DNA from: Chryseosolibacter sp964532595
GTDB lineage: Bacteria; Bacteroidota; Bacteroidia; Cytophagales; Cyclobacteriaceae
Direction: 5' to 3'
Length of the DNA: 6,466 bases
Assembly: GCA_964532595.1 (NCBI GenBank)
Contig: CAZHIQ010000084.1
Coordinates: 1 to 6,466, forward strand
Translations under genes and position numbers: made by a program
Shown here: piece by piece, positions 4,173 to 6,466 of the stretch
How the letters are laid out: each line of letters opens with the position of its first letter
How positions within the stretch are numbered: the stretch's first letter is position 1
Notes under the pieces: model-generated
Database searches by the model: none
Told to the model about the DNA's origin: nothing
What the model saw: the letters and a program-made list of their open reading frames with translations, nothing else

Positions 4173-6466
4173 ATGAATAAGATCTCTATTTTCAGATCGA
4201 GGGGATGGCGATTGACCACCCTCCTGCTGCTAAGCGTGCTTTGCATGACCGCACCGGTCAATCTGCTCGCTTCGCCTTTTCAAAGTCACCAGGTAACCGG
4301 GATAGTTACCTCTGCTGGCGACGGGGCGGGCCTACCCGGTGTAAGTATTATCGTTAAGGGTACAACCACCGGGACGGTAACCGACATGGATGGCCGTTAC
4401 AGGCTCAACGTAAACCCTACCGACATTCTTGTATACTCATTTGTAGGATATGAGTCACAAGAGGTAGCTGTTGGGGGACGCTCTACCATCGACATCTCCC
4501 TTCAGGAGTCACTGCATTCTCTTGATGAAGTTGTAGTGACCGCCCTTGGCATTGAGCGTGACGAAAAATCGCTTGGATTCTCCGTTGGCAAGGTTCAGGC
4601 AGACGAAGTCACGCGTGTCGCACAGGAAAACTTTCTCGGCAGCATGGCCGGGAAAATCGCGGGTGTAACCATCAATTCCACAGGAGGACCTGGGTCCACA
4701 ACAAGCATCATTATTCGCGGGGCTACATCGCTTCGGACCGACAACCAGCCGCTCTTCGTTGTCGACGGAGTTCCGATGAACAATACGACCAATAACGTTG
4801 GGGGCTTCGGAAGCCGAAATCCGGTTGACTACGGAAATGCGATTGCCGACCTGGATCCGGAGAGCATAGAAAGTATAAGTGTGCTCAAGGGGCCGAGCGC
4901 AGCGGCGTTGTACGGAACCCGTGCGGGTAATGGTGTTATCCTGATCACCACCAAGAAAGCAAAGGCTGGCCAGGGTATGCGTGTTTCTCTCTCCACAAAC
5001 ACCACATTTGACTTTCCGACCACATACCTGGATGTCCAGAACAAGTTTGGCCAGGGGGCGTTCTCTTACCGTCCTGAGCACATCGGAAGCAACATCATGC
5101 CGGCATCCAGCTACGCGGCAGGTGCAGGACCCGAGCTCGATAAAGGATACTGGCAGATACAGTGGCATTCCCCGCTCGACGAAAACGGAAATCGAATCCC
5201 GATCGAATTGGTCTCCTACAAGGACAACATAAAGAACTTCATGGAGGATTATGCTCTGACCACTACAAACAGCATTTCTGTTTCAAACGGAACGGGAGCG
5301 TTGAGCTATCGCGTGGGCGTCACCAACATGCAGCACCGGGGTCTGATTCCTAATTCCGACCTGAAGAGGACCAATTTCTCGCTGGCAGCTTCGGCTAAGG
5401 CTCACGAAAAACTCACCATCAGCACGGACGTGAACTTCGTAAACAGCTATGCTGACAACCGTCCCGCAAGTGACCGGGGTACCAACCCCATTGAGTCTGC
5501 GATGCGCGTGCCGGCGAACATCAACATCAACGATCTGCGCGACTACAGGATTGATAACAACTACAACAGGATTTCCACGGAATACGAAAACCCCTGGCTG
5601 TTGGCGTATGAAGTAAATAATAGCTTTAACCGCTACCAGATCTACGGTAACGTTAAGGCACACTGGCAGATTACACAAAAAATCAGCTTAATGGGACGTA
5701 TTGCGCTGAACAAGTCTGACCAAACACGCGAAACCAAGATGGGTCCCGGATACTGGCGCGAAAACAACAACGGTACTTATGGGATCGCTTCGGGAGATCA
5801 CCTCGAACAGAACATGGACGTCCTCGCTACCTATGAGGATGAATGGGATGATTTCTCTTTACGGTTCTCTGCGGGGGGAAATACCCTTTACGAAAAGACT
5901 CTTAACGTCACGAATGCGGCAAAAGAAGGTGTGGGCTTGGTGCTCCCCAACCTTTTCAACTTAAGCAACATTGTTCCCACTGCGCTGAACTACTCAAGCC
6001 GCCGAACGCAGCGGGCTATCAACAGTGCATATGCTCTGGTTAACGTTGGCTGGCGCGACATGGTCTATCTCGACCTCACTGCACGAAACGATTGGTCTAG
6101 TACGCTGCCTGCTTCGAACCGATCTTACTTCTATCCCTCGGCATCACTCAGCTTGATCCTGAACGAGATGGTGGACATGGGAAATCAGGTTGATATGGTT
6201 AAGCTCCGGGGCGGATGGGCGCGCGTAGGTAATGATGCATCCCCGTACCAGATCGTGGCCACCTATGACAACCTCGGTGTCTGGGGAGATGCAACGCGAC
6301 TTGCAAAACCGACCAACCTGTTGACCCCCGACCTGAAGCCCGAGATAGCCACATCGTTCGAAATAGGACCCGAGGTTAAATTGTTCAACAACCGCGTCCG
6401 TTTCGAAGGAACGTACTACCTTGTTAGAAATCGCAACCAAATCATTAATGTTCCCCTCTCCGTTTC
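4173..6466 (+). CDS. SusC/RagA-family TonB-linked outer-membrane transporter (cut by window edge)
   Basis: This is the first 764 residues of a TonB-dependent outer-membrane importer of the SusC/RagA family; members usually run to about 1,000 residues, so the C-terminal barrel strands are missing. Residues 1 to about 34 are a signal peptide (LTTLLLLSVLCMTAPVNLLA at 14-33). Residues about 40-112 are the carboxypeptidase-regulatory-like beta domain, with GAGLPGVSIIVKGTTTGTVT (51-70) and DMDGRYRLNV (71-80). The SusC signature DEVVVTALGIERDEKSLGFS is at 118-137. The plug domain follows to about 262, with IIIRGATSL (179-187), PLFVVDGVPMNN (193-204) and SVLKGPSAAALYGTRAGNGV (236-255), and then the beta-barrel begins. 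There is no N-terminal STN domain, so direct signalling to an anti-sigma factor is unlikely. In this family SusC pairs with a SusD lid lipoprotein to import oligosaccharides or peptides. SusD would be expected just beyond the window. The substrate cannot be read from the sequence. The frame is open throughout with no sign of disruption. Confidence 0.94.
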   Translation, partial: MNKISIFRSRGWRLTTLLLLSVLCMTAPVNLLASPFQSHQVTGIVTSAGDGAGLPGVSIIVKGTTTGTVTDMDGRYRLNVNPTDILVYSFVGYESQEVAVGGRSTIDISLQESLHSLDEVVVTALGIERDEKSLGFSVGKVQADEVTRVAQENFLGSMAGKIAGVTINSTGGPGSTTSIIIRGATSLRTDNQPLFVVDGVPMNNTTNNVGGFGSRNPVDYGNAIADLDPESIESISVLKGPSAAALYGTRAGNGVILITTKKAKAGQGMRVSLSTNTTFDFPTTYLDVQNKFGQGAFSYRPEHIGSNIMPASSYAAGAGPELDKGYWQIQWHSPLDENGNRIPIELVSYKDNIKNFMEDYALTTTNSISVSNGTGALSYRVGVTNMQHRGLIPNSDLKRTNFSLAASAKAHEKLTISTDVNFVNSYADNRPASDRGTNPIESAMRVPANININDLRDYRIDNNYNRISTEYENPWLLAYEVNNSFNRYQIYGNVKAHWQITQKISLMGRIALNKSDQTRETKMGPGYWRENNNGTYGIASGDHLEQNMDVLATYEDEWDDFSLRFSAGGNTLYEKTLNVTNAAKEGVGLVLPNLFNLSNIVPTALNYSSRRTQRAINSAYALVNVGWRDMVYLDLTARNDWSSTLPASNRSYFYPSASLSLILNEMVDMGNQVDMVKLRGGWARVGNDASPYQIVATYDNLGVWGDATRLAKPTNLLTPDLKPEIATSFEIGPEVKLFNNRVRFEGTYYLVRNRNQIINVPLSV

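Noticed and set aside
4509..5168. A 219-residue open frame on the minus strand
   Set aside because: It lies entirely antisense to the well-supported susC reading frame, shows no recognisable domain, and is cysteine/arginine rich as expected of a shadow frame.

Overview
The window looks like a scaffold fragment from a member of the Bacteroidota (Bacteroidetes) or a close relative. The main evidence is a SusC-type TonB-dependent transporter, preceded by a PKD-domain lipoprotein whose lipidated cysteine is followed by an acidic stretch (C-SDEDE), as in Bacteroidota surface lipoproteins. Two of the genes also lack a clear Shine-Dalgarno sequence. I cannot name a genus from the sequence. A run of exactly 100 N at 3025-3124 is almost certainly a scaffold gap of unknown true length, so the two halves should not be assumed to be strictly adjacent.

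Left half (1-2918), all on the minus strand and read right to left: an AGCS-family sodium:amino-acid symporter (2918-1389), a small regulator fusing an N-terminal heavy-metal-associated (HMA) domain to a C-terminal AraC-type DNA-binding domain (1383-811), and the first 240 residues of a copper-type P1B ATPase, CopA (722 to the window edge). The symporter and regulator are only 5 nt apart, and the regulator's ribosome binding site lies inside the end of the symporter gene. The 88-nt gap before copA has a good ribosome binding site and a short near-palindrome. The simplest reading is a copper-efflux module in which the HMA-AraC protein senses cytosolic metal and controls copA. The symporter is an unexpected upstream partner.

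Right half (3186-6466), on the plus strand: a PKD-domain lipoprotein (3186-4157), then 15 nt later the start of a SusC-like outer-membrane transporter (4173 to the window edge, 764 residues seen). This is the beginning of a glycan or other polymer uptake locus. The expected SusD partner and any degradative enzymes would lie beyond 6466. SusC has no N-terminal STN signalling domain, so it does not look like a FecA-type transporter that talks to an anti-sigma factor.

The stretch from 2919 to 3185 holds no gene I can support. It contains a weak promoter candidate for the minus-strand genes, a 10-bp palindrome and the assembly gap. I found no rRNA, tRNA, CRISPR array, insertion sequence or clear terminator. 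Nothing here proves a wholly new system. The points most worth following are the HMA-AraC regulator, its tight linkage to an amino-acid symporter, and the position of the PKD lipoprotein in front of susC.
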